A stretch of DNA of 60,000 bases, taken from NCBI RefSeq assembly GCF_030272615.1, contig NC_081413.1, positions 156,365,349 through 156,425,348 on the forward strand. The letters run 5' to 3'. Below are positions 9,119 through 20,084 of this stretch, one piece after another. The notes under the pieces were generated by a model. The model was not told the DNA's origin, searched no databases, and saw only the letters and a program-made list of their open reading frames with translations. Numbering within the stretch: the stretch's first letter is position 1; each line of letters opens with the position of its first letter. This DNA is from Cryptomeria japonica. Its lineage: Eukaryota; Streptophyta; Pinopsida; Cupressales; Cupressaceae. A program made the position numbers and the translations under genes.

Positions 9119-12100
9119 TTATGTGTAGAACCTGCGAAGGTGCATGTTGTTGATAGGATCCTCCAAGGATTCACCTTCTGTAGTTGAGAGCTGATATGCC
9201 CCAGATCCATATACTGCTGTGATGATGTAAGGACCAAGCCAGTTGGGTTCAAATTTGCCCTTCTTTTCTCTATCTTGCTGATTCTTGGGGTTCTCTCTGA
9301 GGACTAAGTCACCTACCTCAAATGTGCGAGGCTTGACCTTGTGATTGTAACTGCGACTCATTCGTTGTTGGTAAGCCTTGAGATGATTAAAAGCAGTGTG
9401 TCGTCGTTCCTCCAGCAGTTCTAGTTCTTGTAAGCGAGAGACCCTGTAGTCTTCATCGTTGATTATGTTTCTCAAGGAGACCCGTAAAGAAGGTAACTCG
9501 ACCTCAATAGGCAAGATGGCTTCAGCACCGTAGACAAGTGAGTAAGGTGTAGCTCCTGTAGGTGTGCGGACACTGGTACGATAGGCCCAAAGTGCGGGAT
9601 TGAGTTGGACATGCCAGTTACGGCCAGCATCATCGACTGTCTTTTTAAGGATTTTGAGAATTGTTTTGTTAGACGCCTCAGCTTGGCCATTACCTTGGGG
9701 GTAATATGGTGTGGAGAAACGATGAGAGATATGGAAGCGCTCACAGAGTTCACGAACATCCTGGTTCTTGAAAGGACGCCCGTTGTCAGTGATAATGGAA
9801 ATAGGAATCCCGTATCGGCAAATGATGTAGTTCAGGATGAAAGTAGCGATTTGTTTCCCAGTAACTTGCGTGAGAGGCACGGCTTCAATCCACTTTGTGA
9901 AATACTCTGTGGCTGTGATAATGAATTTATGTCCATTGGAAGAAGGAGGGTGAATCTTGCCTATGAGATTGAGTCCCCACTGACAAAAGGGCCAAGGAGA
10001 TGCAAGTGGTTGTAGTTCTTGTGCTGGTGCGTGTATGAGGTCTCCATGAATTTGACACTGCTTACACTTCTTGACAAACTGATATGCATCTTTTTCCATA
10101 GTAGGCCAGTAGTATCCAGTCCTGATGAGTTTCTTGGCCAAGGTAGGACCACTAGTATGCGGACCACATATCCCTTCGTGCACTTCTCGTAACGCAATCT
10201 GAGCTTCGTCACTCTCTAAACATCTAAGGAGGGTGCCATCTAGACCTCGTCGGTATAGGATATCAGCTAGGATAACGTATCGGGAGGATTGGCGGATGAA
10301 AGTGCGGCGTTGGTTGTTCGATAAATCGGGAGGTAAGATGTTGTCGCGAAGGTATGTGAATATGGAACCATATAACTGGGATTCAGGACCAACAACACAT
10401 ATCATTTCCGTAGGCGTGATCTCATATGACGGAATCAACAAGTTGTCAACCAGGAACTCATAACAGGTCTCATTTTGCGGTAGGTCAATGAGCGAAGCAA
10501 TTGTAGCCATGGCATCAGCAGCACGATTCTGTTCTCTTGGTATCTGCTCAAACTCTATCTTTACAAAGTGCTGTTTCAGATCATCTACCAGTTGTTTGTA
10601 AGGCATTAGCTTTTCATCTTTTGTTTGATAATCATCAGTTGCTTGACGGATGACAAGTTGAGAATCCCCAAAAACACGAAGTTCTTGGATCTTCCACTGA
10701 ACTGCAATTCTTAACCCAGTTGTTAATGCCTCGTATTCCGCTATATTGTTGGTACAAGGAAATGATAAGCGGTATGACTTTGGTATAGAATCGCCTTGGG
10801 GAGTTATAAAGAGTATACCCGCTCCTGCCCCATGCTGTGTGTATGAGCCATCAAAGTATAGTTGCCATGGCTTTGCAGGTGATATTGTTAGAATGGACTC
10901 ATCTGGAAATTCTGACTGTAGAGGAACATCGTCTATCATGGGAGCGTCTGCCAGTTGATCTGCAATGGCTTGTCCTTTTATGGCTTTTCTGTCCACGTAT
11001 TCAATGTCGAATTCACTCAAAATCATTACCCACTTGGCCAGTCGCCCAGTAAGTGTAGCTTTGTTGAGTAGATATTTTAGTGGATCAATTCTGGCAATCA
11101 ACTTGGTTTTGTGAGTAAGCATATAATGTCGTAATTTTTGTGAAGCGAAGACCACAGCGAGACATGCACGCTCAATTGGTGTGTAGTTGAGCTCATATCC
11201 CACCAATGTGCGACTGATATAGTAGACTGCTTTTTCCTTGCCGTCAGATATTTGCTGTGCTAGTAGTGCCCCCAGTGCTGTTGGAGTAGCTGATATGTAA
11301 AGTAGCAATGGTTGATTCGGAATTGGTGGCATCAAAACTGGCGGGTTCAAAAGATAGTCTTTAAGTGCCTGAAAAGCCTGTTGACAGTTCTCGTCCCATT
11401 TGAACTTAATGTTTTTGTGTAGCAGGTGCTGGAAAGGATTACACTTATCTGCAAGTTGTGCTATGAATCTTCGTATGGACTGGAGTCTCCCTTGTAAAGA
11501 CCGAAGTTGACTGATATTCTTGGGTGGCGGCATGTCCAAGATGGCCTTGACTTTTGCTGGATCCGCTTCTATTCCTCTTTTAGACACAATGAATCCTAGG
11601 AGCTTCCCGGAGGTTACTCCAAAGACACATTTCTTTGGGTTTAATCTTACCTTGTATTTTTCCAGCCTACCAAAAGCAACTGAAAGTATGTCCAAGTGTG
11701 TATTTCTATCTATTGATTTAACCAAAAGGTCGTCGACATAATCTTCCACCTTTACATGCATGAGATCATGGAAGATAGTAGTCATGGCTCTTTGATACGT
11801 GGCACCTGCATTTTTCAGCCCAAAGGGCATGACATTCCAGCAGAAGGTTCCCCATGGACAAGTGAATGATGTTTTATGTTGATCTTCAGGTGCAATCCTG
11901 ATCTGATTATATCCAGAGAATCCGTCCATTAAAGATAACATCTCATGGCCTGCTGTGAGATCAACAATTAAATCAATGTTTGGTAATGGGAAATCGTCCT
12001 TCGGGCAAGCCTTGTTGATATCCCTGAAGTCTGTACATATTCGGATGCTGCGATCTGGTTTGCTAACAGGTACTAAGTTGGAAATCCATTTGGGATAATC

Positions 12101-15100
12101 AATTGGGCGTATGAATCCGACATCTAGTAATTTCTCCAGCTCTGCCTTGACTAGCAATGCCACCTGTGGATGCATTTTCCTCAATTTCTGTTTTACTGGT
12201 TTTGCCCCCGGTTTGACTGTTAAATGATGCATTACTAAGTCGGGGTCTAGTCCAGGCATATCAGCATAAGACCATGCGAAGTTGACTTGTCGTTCCTTAA
12301 AGAAGCTTATGAACCTTGCTTTCTCGGCCTCTGTCAATGATTGAGCCAAAAATATGTTGTGTGGAACCTCTGCTGTACCAATGTTTGTCTTTATAGTCTC
12401 CTCTACCAACATGGATGATTTTTCCTCGTATGATGCTGGGAGAATGTCAAGCCTTCCATCTTCGGGCGCCTCAGAGAGGTTTTCACCCTCAGATACGTCC
12501 TTTCTTTTTACTTTTTTAGAGTCAGAGAGCGCCACAGTGTGGTTTTCGCCATAAGACCCTTGTTTTGTCTTTATTTTCACATTTTTGCGACTAGAAGGCC
12601 CGACACCCTCACCAAAGTATGCCATGTTATTTAGCTCTATGGCGTATCCTGCTTTATGGTCTCCAAGAGGAAGATCATCGCGAATGCCAAGATAATCAAC
12701 AATAGCTTCGCCATTTTGAAATGTATCAATCTGTGGTGGTCCATCCTGATCCCAGTCAATGAGTTGGGGGTGAACGAGGGGAAGGTCTTTAGTGTTTTTA
12801 GAGTCCGCCAGGCTAATAGTGAAGATGTGGTTATATTCAGGTATGTCAAGGTAGTCATCGAGGTCGTCAATGGCACTCTCCTCATCAGTTTCGATCGTGA
12901 GTGAGTCCAAATTATCATCACTAGTAGCACCCTCAGGGACAGGTGTCCTCATCCTATGTGATCCTGACCTAGGGCCTTGAAACGAAGCTTGTGCGGGATC
13001 CTTATGGGTCGGTTCTTGACCAACTCTGAATTTCTTGTAAAACTCCTCCTCCTCTGTAGGTTCATCTGGCTCTCTAAATGTCTCATTAAGTTCATAATCG
13101 CTGGAGGATTTGTCTGAACCCCATTCCCACTCATTGGAGTCTGTGGAATAATTATCCTCTTGTTGAACTTCAGCCACTTTAACTCGCCATATCTGTTTTG
13201 TTCTCTTGTGTTGAATCTTGGGATTTAGAAAACCAAGCCCCTTAGAGCGTTCCCTTCTTGTAGTTAGCTCAGGTTGTAGAGGTTCCATGACACCTTCTTT
13301 GCGTAGTCCGAGAGGACTTTTTCCATCATACCCGAATCTCTGCAGAATTTTGAAACCTTTACCATAGTTTTCACAGGGTATTATAATTTGATCATGTGTG
13401 TCATCTTCAGCGTCCTTATATAGCATTTTATATAAACTTTCTTCCTCTAGTTCGCCCCATTTTTGAAAGACGGTAGGATCCCATTTGAGGAGCATGATGG
13501 AGATTTGCTTATTAGGATGTGGTCTCCCATATTCCTTGGGGGAGTTCATGACTTGTCGTAAGAACATTGTTTGATTCAGAGTGTATTCTCCCATGCCTTT
13601 GTCTTGAAACTTAGCTCTAAGTTCACCTTGTTTGGATGTCGAGGGCTTTAATGACTCAGGATCAATATATGCTGAAGAAGGAGTAGCCTCACGATTGCTG
13701 GGAATGATAATCTCAGTATGTGATCTCACGCTATTGCAATATATGAATGGATTTGGATCACCATTGACCGTTACCTCGACTCCATTATGAGGAAATTTTA
13801 TGCACTGATGGTATGTTGATGGGACCGCTCTCATTTCATGAATCCACGGACGTCCTAGCAATATGTTATACGTGAGGTCTAGATCCAGGACTTGACAAAT
13901 CACGTCCTTTGTGACTGGCCCTATTCTTAGTGGTAAGATGACTGTGCCCTTGGACGAACGCTCTTCATCATCATAAGCCTTAATAGTGATTTGGTTTGTA
14001 GCATTCACAGCTTTGTCAGAATATCCCAATTGTCTGATGGTGCTCAATGTACAAATATTAAGACCTGCTCCTCCATCTATCAGGACTCGTTTTATTCGGT
14101 GTTTATGTATGAAGGCTTCAATATGTAGAGGTGCATTGTGAGGCTGACTTATGGAGGCGTCATCGGCTTCTGTGAATGTGAGGGAGTGTGGAACGGATAG
14201 GTATCCCACCATGGCTTGAAACTGATCCACGTTTAGATCCGTAGGGACAGCAGTATCTCTCAAGGTTTTGTCAAGGACAACTTTATGTGCAGGAGATATA
14301 CGTAAGAGCTCAAGAATAGAGATGAGTGCGGGTGTTTTCCCTAATTGCTCTACAAGATCGTACTCAGGCTTAGTTGACGGAAGATTGGTATTCTTAGAAG
14401 AGGTTCCTGGCAATGTGATCTTACCTCGACGGGTTGTAACATGACATTCAGAGGTAGATGCGGACGAAGATCCCACACCTTTTAGGACAATTTTAGGTCG
14501 CTGAGGAGGATTCTCAGGATTTTTATTTTTGATAGTAATGGTAGAAATATGATTGTCCATTGAGATGTGATTAATAGTGGAATCATAATTGTAAGATGTT
14601 CTGGTGTAATTGGCTTGATCATCTGTGACTTTGCCTTTTCCCTTGTCATGTTTCGGGAATGGTTCCTTAAACACCTCATGCTCTTGGTTAGATGAATGTC
14701 CCTCAATCTCAATATCTCCTCTGTCAATGAGATCTTGTACAATGTTTTTCAATCGATGGCAATTACTTGTCTTGTGACCCTTGCTTTTATGAAATTCACA
14801 ATATTCATCATCATTCCACCAATTCGGTTTTACCTTTGGTTCATATGGAGGAAAATCTGGGACTGTGATCACTTTGTTTGCTACAAGCTTTTTGAATACT
14901 GATTCAAGTGGTTCTCCCAATGGAGTGTACTTCCTTCGTGGTTTAGCAGCCGTTTGATTGTTCACTTGATTGTTGGTAGAATTTGATCCAGAAAAGATGA
15001 ACTTTGGTCTCACTGTGTTGGCATCAACAACACCATCATTAACGGTGTTCTTGTTCTTGTTCCAAAACTTTGGTTTGTCCTTTCCCTTAAAGTCCTCTTT

Positions 15101-16597
15101 GTTTTCTTTGAATAGTTTGATAACTCCTTGTTCAATCAAGACCTTTTCTGTTGCTAGGCCCTTTTCAATGACATCCTTAAATGTAGACAAACAAGCTTTT
15201 CTGAGATCATAACCAATAGCCTTGTTAACATTTTGTGTGAACATTTCCACCATTTGTTTTTGCGGGATTTCACAAGAGCATCTGCTAGCTAAGTTCCTCC
15301 ATCTTTGCAAAAATGACGCAAAAGATTCTCCTTCTTTTTGTTTCGTATTGCACAAGGTAGTAACTGAGACATCTGTTTCAATGTTGTAAGAGAAATGTTG
15401 AATGAATGCCTCTACCAAGTCGCCCCATGACTTAATACCGGGAGGTAATTGAGAAAACCATTCCATCGCTTGATCTCCTAAGCTCTGTGGGAACAACCTC
15501 ATTAAGTATGTTTCTTCTGCTGCTACCTCAATGCAAGCTGTGAAGAATTGTCTTATGTGTGCCTTGGGGTCTCCTCTCCCTCTATATTTGTCAAATTTCG
15601 GCGTTGTAAAGTGCGGAGGAAACGGAGGCATTGGAATGCTCTTATCAAAGGGATAAGGGCATATATCTCTCATAGTATATGTGGGTTTTGATGTGCCCAT
15701 GTCTTCCACTTTCTTTTGTAGATCTCTAATTTGTTGCTCCAAATTATTTTTGGGAGGAGATGGATTTCTTGTAGCATATCCCATGTTTGAAACACCCATT
15801 TGAGGAGGAGCTTGTTGCATGTATGGATGATACTGATCGTAGACATGTCCATATGGAGGTCGATATTGTTGTGACATGTATGGAGCACTTGGCATAATTT
15901 CTTGTTGAGGAACCCCATATCTGTTTTGTGTATATAAACCATATTCAATGGGCCTTTCATTTTCCATTGTGTTGCCCCCAATTTTGGCATGAGGTCTTCT
16001 TGTGTCAAAATTTTGAGGAAGTCCTTGAGTATCCATTTGTCTTGGTTGACCCATATCTTGAGTATGTGTTTGAACATAAGGCCTCCATGATGGTCTTTGA
16101 GTGTAAGTATCATGCATTTGAGCTTGTGTATGTGGGATTGCTGGTTTCTGAAGCAAAACTGATGGTGACTCCGGCATCATATTATTGGGTCCTCCACTAT
16201 TTGGTTGAGTTTGTTGTGAAGGTCTACTTTCCATAAGTTGAGATAAGTCAAAATCATGTGGTATCTTAACTCCACTTTGTGCCATCATGTTTAGAAAGTA
16301 TTGACGATCTCTCCTCATTATCTCTTCAACCAATCTATTGAATTGAGGGTCCATTATAGACTCTTGTATGTCTGCTGATAGTATTGAAGAATTGTCCACA
16401 TTATCATTGTGTGTAGCGTTGTGTATAGCGTTTGCGCTTTCCATATTTGGATTGTGTCTATAAACATTCATGTCTGGTAATGTAGTGTGCTCAGGATTGT
16501 AGAAGACATCATTGTCATACTCATAAGAACTCATGTTTACGGGCCCTTGAGCTTCTTTAGCTTTTCTCCTAGATTTTTGAAGACGGGTTTCAACCAT
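9119..16597 (-). CDS. E1 gag-pol polyprotein, intact frame, integrase Asp to Asn
   Basis: One 2492-residue frame. The start MVETR matches the internal MPVETR of E2. Order: gag capsid region (about 336-470, LMRLFPQSLGDQAMEWF), CHHC zinc knuckle (600-613, C-X2-H-X4-H-X4-C), aspartic protease (Asp841 in LIDGGAG), a G-patch-like segment (about 1078-1125), reverse transcriptase (FRDINKA; YVDD at 1620-1623), its RNase H, a second archaeal-type RNase H (Asp1916 in YFDGS, AEYEAL, GDSQLV), and integrase with HHCC region, core and GPY-type C-terminus. It supplies structural and replication proteins for retrotransposition. The integrase core should begin with WGxDLIG but reads WGLNLIG: residue 2210 is AAT for Asn, while E2 keeps Asp there. 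The other core residues (TDNG, and E in GQAEAS) remain. Strand transfer by this copy is therefore predicted lost. Confidence 0.93.
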   Translation of the reverse strand: MVETRLQKSRRKAKEAQGPVNMSSYEYDNDVFYNPEHTTLPDMNVYRHNPNMESANAIHNATHNDNVDNSSILSADIQESIMDPQFNRLVEEIMRRDRQYFLNMMAQSGVKIPHDFDLSQLMESRPSQQTQPNSGGPNNMMPESPSVLLQKPAIPHTQAQMHDTYTQRPSWRPYVQTHTQDMGQPRQMDTQGLPQNFDTRRPHAKIGGNTMENERPIEYGLYTQNRYGVPQQEIMPSAPYMSQQYRPPYGHVYDQYHPYMQQAPPQMGVSNMGYATRNPSPPKNNLEQQIRDLQKKVEDMGTSKPTYTMRDICPYPFDKSIPMPPFPPHFTTPKFDKYRGRGDPKAHIRQFFTACIEVAAEETYLMRLFPQSLGDQAMEWFSQLPPGIKSWGDLVEAFIQHFSYNIETDVSVTTLCNTKQKEGESFASFLQRWRNLASRCSCEIPQKQMVEMFTQNVNKAIGYDLRKACLSTFKDVIEKGLATEKVLIEQGVIKLFKENKEDFKGKDKPKFWNKNKNTVNDGVVDANTVRPKFIFSGSNSTNNQVNNQTAAKPRRKYTPLGEPLESVFKKLVANKVITVPDFPPYEPKVKPNWWNDDEYCEFHKSKGHKTSNCHRLKNIVQDLIDRGDIEIEGHSSNQEHEVFKEPFPKHDKGKGKVTDDQANYTRTSYNYDSTINHISMDNHISTITIKNKNPENPPQRPKIVLKGVGSSSASTSECHVTTRRGKITLPGTSSKNTNLPSTKPEYDLVEQLGKTPALISILELLRISPAHKVVLDKTLRDTAVPTDLNVDQFQAMVGYLSVPHSLTFTEADDASISQPHNAPLHIEAFIHKHRIKRVLIDGGAGLNICTLSTIRQLGYSDKAVNATNQITIKAYDDEERSSKGTVILPLRIGPVTKDVICQVLDLDLTYNILLGRPWIHEMRAVPSTYHQCIKFPHNGVEVTVNGDPNPFIYCNSVRSHTEIIIPSNREATPSSAYIDPESLKPSTSKQGELRAKFQDKGMGEYTLNQTMFLRQVMNSPKEYGRPHPNKQISIMLLKWDPTVFQKWGELEEESLYKMLYKDAEDDTHDQIIIPCENYGKGFKILQRFGYDGKSPLGLRKEGVMEPLQPELTTRRERSKGLGFLNPKIQHKRTKQIWRVKVAEVQQEDNYSTDSNEWEWGSDKSSSDYELNETFREPDEPTEEEEFYKKFRVGQEPTHKDPAQASFQGPRSGSHRMRTPVPEGATSDDNLDSLTIETDEESAIDDLDDYLDIPEYNHIFTISLADSKNTKDLPLVHPQLIDWDQDGPPQIDTFQNGEAIVDYLGIRDDLPLGDHKAGYAIELNNMAYFGEGVGPSSRKNVKIKTKQGSYGENHTVALSDSKKVKRKDVSEGENLSEAPEDGRLDILPASYEEKSSMLVEETIKTNIGTAEVPHNIFLAQSLTEAEKARFISFFKERQVNFAWSYADMPGLDPDLVMHHLTVKPGAKPVKQKLRKMHPQVALLVKAELEKLLDVGFIRPIDYPKWISNLVPVSKPDRSIRICTDFRDINKACPKDDFPLPNIDLIVDLTAGHEMLSLMDGFSGYNQIRIAPEDQHKTSFTCPWGTFCWNVMPFGLKNAGATYQRAMTTIFHDLMHVKVEDYVDDLLVKSIDRNTHLDILSVAFGRLEKYKVRLNPKKCVFGVTSGKLLGFIVSKRGIEADPAKVKAILDMPPPKNISQLRSLQGRLQSIRRFIAQLADKCNPFQHLLHKNIKFKWDENCQQAFQALKDYLLNPPVLMPPIPNQPLLLYISATPTALGALLAQQISDGKEKAVYYISRTLVGYELNYTPIERACLAVVFASQKLRHYMLTHKTKLIARIDPLKYLLNKATLTGRLAKWVMILSEFDIEYVDRKAIKGQAIADQLADAPMIDDVPLQSEFPDESILTISPAKPWQLYFDGSYTQHGAGAGILFITPQGDSIPKSYRLSFPCTNNIAEYEALTTGLRIAVQWKIQELRVFGDSQLVIRQATDDYQTKDEKLMPYKQLVDDLKQHFVKIEFEQIPREQNRAADAMATIASLIDLPQNETCYEFLVDNLLIPSYEITPTEMICVVGPESQLYGSIFTYLRDNILPPDLSNNQRRTFIRQSSRYVILADILYRRGLDGTLLRCLESDEAQIALREVHEGICGPHTSGPTLAKKLIRTGYYWPTMEKDAYQFVKKCKQCQIHGDLIHAPAQELQPLASPWPFCQWGLNLIGKIHPPSSNGHKFIITATEYFTKWIEAVPLTQVTGKQIATFILNYIICRYGIPISIITDNGRPFKNQDVRELCERFHISHRFSTPYYPQGNGQAEASNKTILKILKKTVDDAGRNWHVQLNPALWAYRTSVRTPTGATPYSLVYGAEAILPIEVELPSLRVSLRNIINDEDYRVSRLQELELLEERRHTAFNHLKAYQQRMSRSYNHKVKPRTFEVGDLVLRENPKNQQDREKKGKFEPNWLGPYIITAVYGSGAYQLSTTEGESLEDPINNMHLRRFYT
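12464..12550 (-). other. two bulged hairpins inside E1 pol (protease-RT linker)
   Basis: Units lie at 12464-12488 (outer GGGTG:CGCCC, inner CCTC:GAGG, loop TCT) and 12528-12550 (outer GGCG:CGCT, inner CCACA:TGTGG, one-base loop), each with AAAA bulged on the 5' side. They encode GENLSEAP and GENHTVAL in the linker before reverse transcriptase. E2 has a pair at the same place (36587-36669). Confidence 0.7.
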
Positions 16598-17090
16598 GAA
16601 CTAGGTGTTAGACCAATATGTGAGAGATTTAGACGAAAATGACAAGAGTATGTAAGACCAAGAGTTGTATGGAGTGTAAATGAATCTGAAGTTTACTTGC
16701 AATGTCCAAAGTGTAAGACCAAGTATGTATGTTGTAGAGTAGGTGTGACTTCCAAAGAGAGGATAGTTTCTCTTGATGAGGTAAGCTGACCTTGACTCTA
16801 AGTAAGACCAAATGAGACCCAAAGGTAAGAAACCTTGATGAGGGACCACTTAGCAAAGTGTAGTAGTATGTAGTGTGTTGACAAAGTATGATGAGGACAA
16901 GCAAGTGACCTTTTGACTCAAGTTTAGACAAGTATGAATGTAAAATGAGGTATGAAGCAATGATGGACTGTGTAAGACCTTAGAACAGGCTGAATACTAG
17001 ATGAAACCTGAAGAGACAACCTAGGAAGCTCAAGTGTGCCGAAACTGATTTCTTTGTTTGCTTGACTGTTAAACTTTTTTCAAATCCTGA

Positions 17091-17370
17091 CACAGACGCC
17101 TCTGTATACTTCACAGACGCGGTTTGAAGACACAGACGCTATTCTGTTTGACACAAACGTGATTATGAGATTTCCTGTTGATGTTTGCTAAGACTGTAAC
17201 AGTTTTTTTGCAATTGTGGACACAGACGCGCCCGTATACTTCACAGACGCGATTTCCAGACACAGACGTGTCTCTGTTCGACACAGACGCTGGTAAAAAC
17301 ACAGACGCTATTCTGTACTTCACAGACGCGTTTATCAGACACAGACGCGGTTTTAACAGACACAGACGCG
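17091..17370 (-). repeat. E1 leader array 1 of CACAGACGCG motifs
   Basis: Twelve copies start (plus strand) at 17091, 17112, 17131, 17152, 17221, 17242, 17261, 17282, 17300, 17321, 17340 and 17361. Spacings are 21, 19, 21, then a 69-bp gap, then 21, 19, 21, 18, 21, 19, 21. In element sense the motif is GCGTCTGTG. The array lies about 500 bp upstream of the gag start. Confidence 0.85.
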
Positions 17371-17689
17371 TTTCTGTAACCTTAGTGCAATCTTTCCTAT
17401 CTGTGAATTTGTTTTGCTGTGACCAAATCTGATTTTTCGACTGTTTTTCGTGACAAGAGGACACAGTGTTGATGACCCAATGTTTGCAGACTGTTTAGAC
17501 TCCAAAAAGTGTGTTGTTTGATGTAAAAAGTTTTTGCATACACTTGAAGACACAAAAGACACAATGTTTTGCTGTTTTGTCTTGATTGTTTGAATGTTTA
17601 TCATAAGTCAAGCACAATTCTTATGGCTGGCCAGGACAATAATTGTTGATCCCACATGGGGTTTTACCCCCAAGGCTACGCTATTCAGA

Positions 17690-17885
17690 GCGGATACTTA
17701 GATGCTTGACCTCACTGGCTCCACCCTCGGCACTCACTTCTCGGGTCAGCCAAGCATCAGTCCCCATGAAAACTCCCCATGGCGAACTTTGTATCTCTAC
17801 TAAGAACCGTATGTGTGTGGGCCGCTACCAGAGGTCCGACCTCCTGCCTCAACAACTAGAAGGATTTGGGCATCTAAAACAATGA
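17690..17885 (-). promoter_or_regulatory. conserved structured leader block of E1
   Basis: This non-coding block is conserved in the E2 leader (42430-42595). Shared words include GATGCTTGACC, CACTTCTC, CAGCCAAGCATCAG, CTCCCCATGGCGAACTT and CAACTAGAAGGATTT. GATGCTTG (17701-17708) is exactly complementary to CAAGCATC (17751-17758), and the same pair exists in E2 (42441-42448 with 42492-42499). Its place between primer-binding site and gag fits an RNA packaging or dimerisation signal. That role is inference. Confidence 0.6.
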
Positions 17886-18594
17886 GGTACTAGTAAGGGC
17901 ATCCGCTCGTGTGGCCATACATGCGGCACTTTCAGCTCTGTAAATACAGAAGGCTCCCAGCCGGTAGGGGTTACGCCCTACAAATGATCAAATAAATTTG
18001 ATCAAACGGGTTTATGGGGAGACACAGTGTCGGTATGAACTAATCAGCACACGTTATTCATAGTTTTCACCATGAATACATTTGATTATAGTGGTTTGGA
18101 AGAAGATGGCTTTTCTTTTGCTACCACTTGGGTCGTTCTCTTCTCACTAGTAGTCCTAATGACCACACGGGAAGACAGGCCCTCTAAAGAATAAACAAAA
18201 AGAGCCTATTGCTCAAGACACAAAAGACAATGGTTCAATTTTAGTGCACCAATTGAAGTGTTTGCTAAGCTATGAAGACAAGGCACACAAATAAAATTAC
18301 AAAACCCTAGCTAAGGCCCTGCAACAAAATTGTTAGTAGTTTGGGTTGTTTCAAATGATAACCCCTTCCTGCAAGCACACAAGTTAGGTAAATTTTAAGA
18401 AAACCCAAAAAGACTTTGTGAAAAGGGGCCTTCAACAAAAACGTATTTGCCTCCAAAGCAAGCTGCACAAACCAGGTTAGCTAGATCTGCAAAGGTTAGC
18501 CAAAAATAAACCAGATCTGAAACCCTAAGTACAAAATCCGAAAACCCGAATCGAAAAACTTGAAAAAAAAAAATTTTTTTTGCAAAACAGAATG

Positions 18595-18851
18595 CACAGA
18601 CGCTGTTATACCAGACACAGACGTGTCTATCTGACACAGACGCGGTTCTGTGATTCGCAGACGTGATTTCAGAACACAGACGCCTTTTTATTCTGCAGAC
18701 GCGATCAGATGGTTCACAGACGCGATTCGAGATCACAGACGCGATTTTCGGGAACCTGCAAAAATAGAAAATGACAGAAACACAGACGCGGTAAAAGATA
18801 TCACAGACGCCTCTGAAATACAAAAACGCGATCCGAACACTCGCAGACGCG
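18595..18851 (-). repeat. E1 leader array 2 of CACAGACGCG motifs
   Basis: Twelve copies start at 18595, 18616, 18635, 18656, 18675, 18694, 18715, 18734, 18781, 18802, 18821 and 18842. Spacing again alternates 21 and 19, with one 47-bp gap. The array lies between the primer-binding site and array 1. The copy at 18734 contains the breakpoint used in the 13-kb deletion of the neighbouring internal region. Confidence 0.85.
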
Positions 18852-18942
18852 GAAAAAACCTAAAATGTCGTCGAAATCGTCCGATCTGCAACTTCAAAAA
18901 TGCAAAATCTGCAACAAAAATGTTAAATGCAAAGGGACAAGA

Positions 18943-18960
18943 GTCCCACCGGGCGTGCCA
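18943..18960 (-). other. E1 primer-binding site
   Basis: In element sense the bases TGGCACGCCCGGTGGGAC begin three bases after the CA end of the 5' LTR (LTR2). The TGG start and GC-rich body fit the complement of a tRNA 3' end. I do not assign the tRNA with confidence. An identical site sits beside LTR3 at 21490-21507. Confidence 0.75.
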
Positions 18961-18963
18961 AAA

Positions 18964-19739
18964 TGTATATGGTGAAAATGGATAGCAATAAACAACAATA
19001 TTGAAAGACTAAAATGGATTCAACCACCAAACCCTAGCCTAACAATGAACAAAGATCCACCATAACATATGAAGATAACCTAAGACAATGCAAATATAAC
19101 TCAAAAATCACAAAGATTATACCATCACATGTCCACTAGGGTTTTGATCTCCATTCTTCCTATCTCCATTGATCTTGTTTGATATGCTTGCTCTCAGATT
19201 TTTATGTGCACAAGAGCTCAATAAAGAACGGAATGTGGTTGCAAGTAAACTTGTAATGTAGCTAAGTCCTCCAAAATTAGTCATTAGGGTTTGTCAATGA
19301 AGAAAGCATCTCCTTAAATAGAAGACACAATAAGAAATGGAGGGTTAAGATTGAGAGGTGTAAAAAGAGAGGTCGGCTAGGATTAGAGGGTAGGTATAAG
19401 AAATACCAAAATAATGAAAGAGGTAGGTAGTGTAGGAAATAAGAGATGAATGACATGTGTCATGTGTAGAAAAGGATAATGAATTAATTAAATAAATAAA
19501 GATTTATTTAATTAATAGAAAAAGTAGGACAATTAAATAAATAAAATATTTATTTAATTTAGGAAAGGGATAATTTAAATAAATAAATGTATTTATTTAA
19601 ATGAGAAATAAGGCTAGAAGAAGATAAATGAATTAATTAAATAAATAAAAATTTATTTAATTAATAGAAGAATTAGGCTTAGATAATTAAATAAATAAAA
19701 TATTTATTTAATTAGACATGACAATTTTGGGTGTCTACA
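18964..19739 (-). repeat. E1 LTR2 (middle LTR)
   Basis: 776 bp, the longest of the three because it keeps the GGGTTAAGATTGAGAGG segment and a 16-bp stretch (tgtaaaaagagaggtc) that LTR3 lacks. It has several private transitions, mostly G to A (for example ttagacatg where the others have ttggacatg). It acts as 5' LTR of the full internal region and 3' LTR of the deleted one. Confidence 0.92.
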
Positions 19740-20084
19740 TTTTGCCCCTCTTTGAGACAATGCGGCTTGTCGCGTTGTTTCAAAGAAGATAAGATGAACT
19801 GATACAGAGTTGCCCCAGAATAAGGAATTATATGCCCCCTCGAGAGATTGGATGAAAAAGTCTGGAAAGATTGCAGACAATCTCTCGATAAGAAAGATGG
19901 GATAGAATGGACTGATTGGATAAAGTGACAAAGTCACGGGATGAGGAAGACTGACTCGGGAAATGAGGGTGAGGGCTAGGTTAGGCTATAAGATAGACCA
20001 CGGGCAAAAGACATCCTCATTGTCATCCACACCCTTAGAAGATCACAGTGCAGAGCGAGAAAAGAGCAGCAACAGTCAGCAGCG

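Noticed and set aside
17643-17885. 80-residue plus-strand frame in the E1 leader
   Set aside because: It overlaps the conserved leader block, but E2 does not keep the frame; nucleotide-level conservation explains it better.
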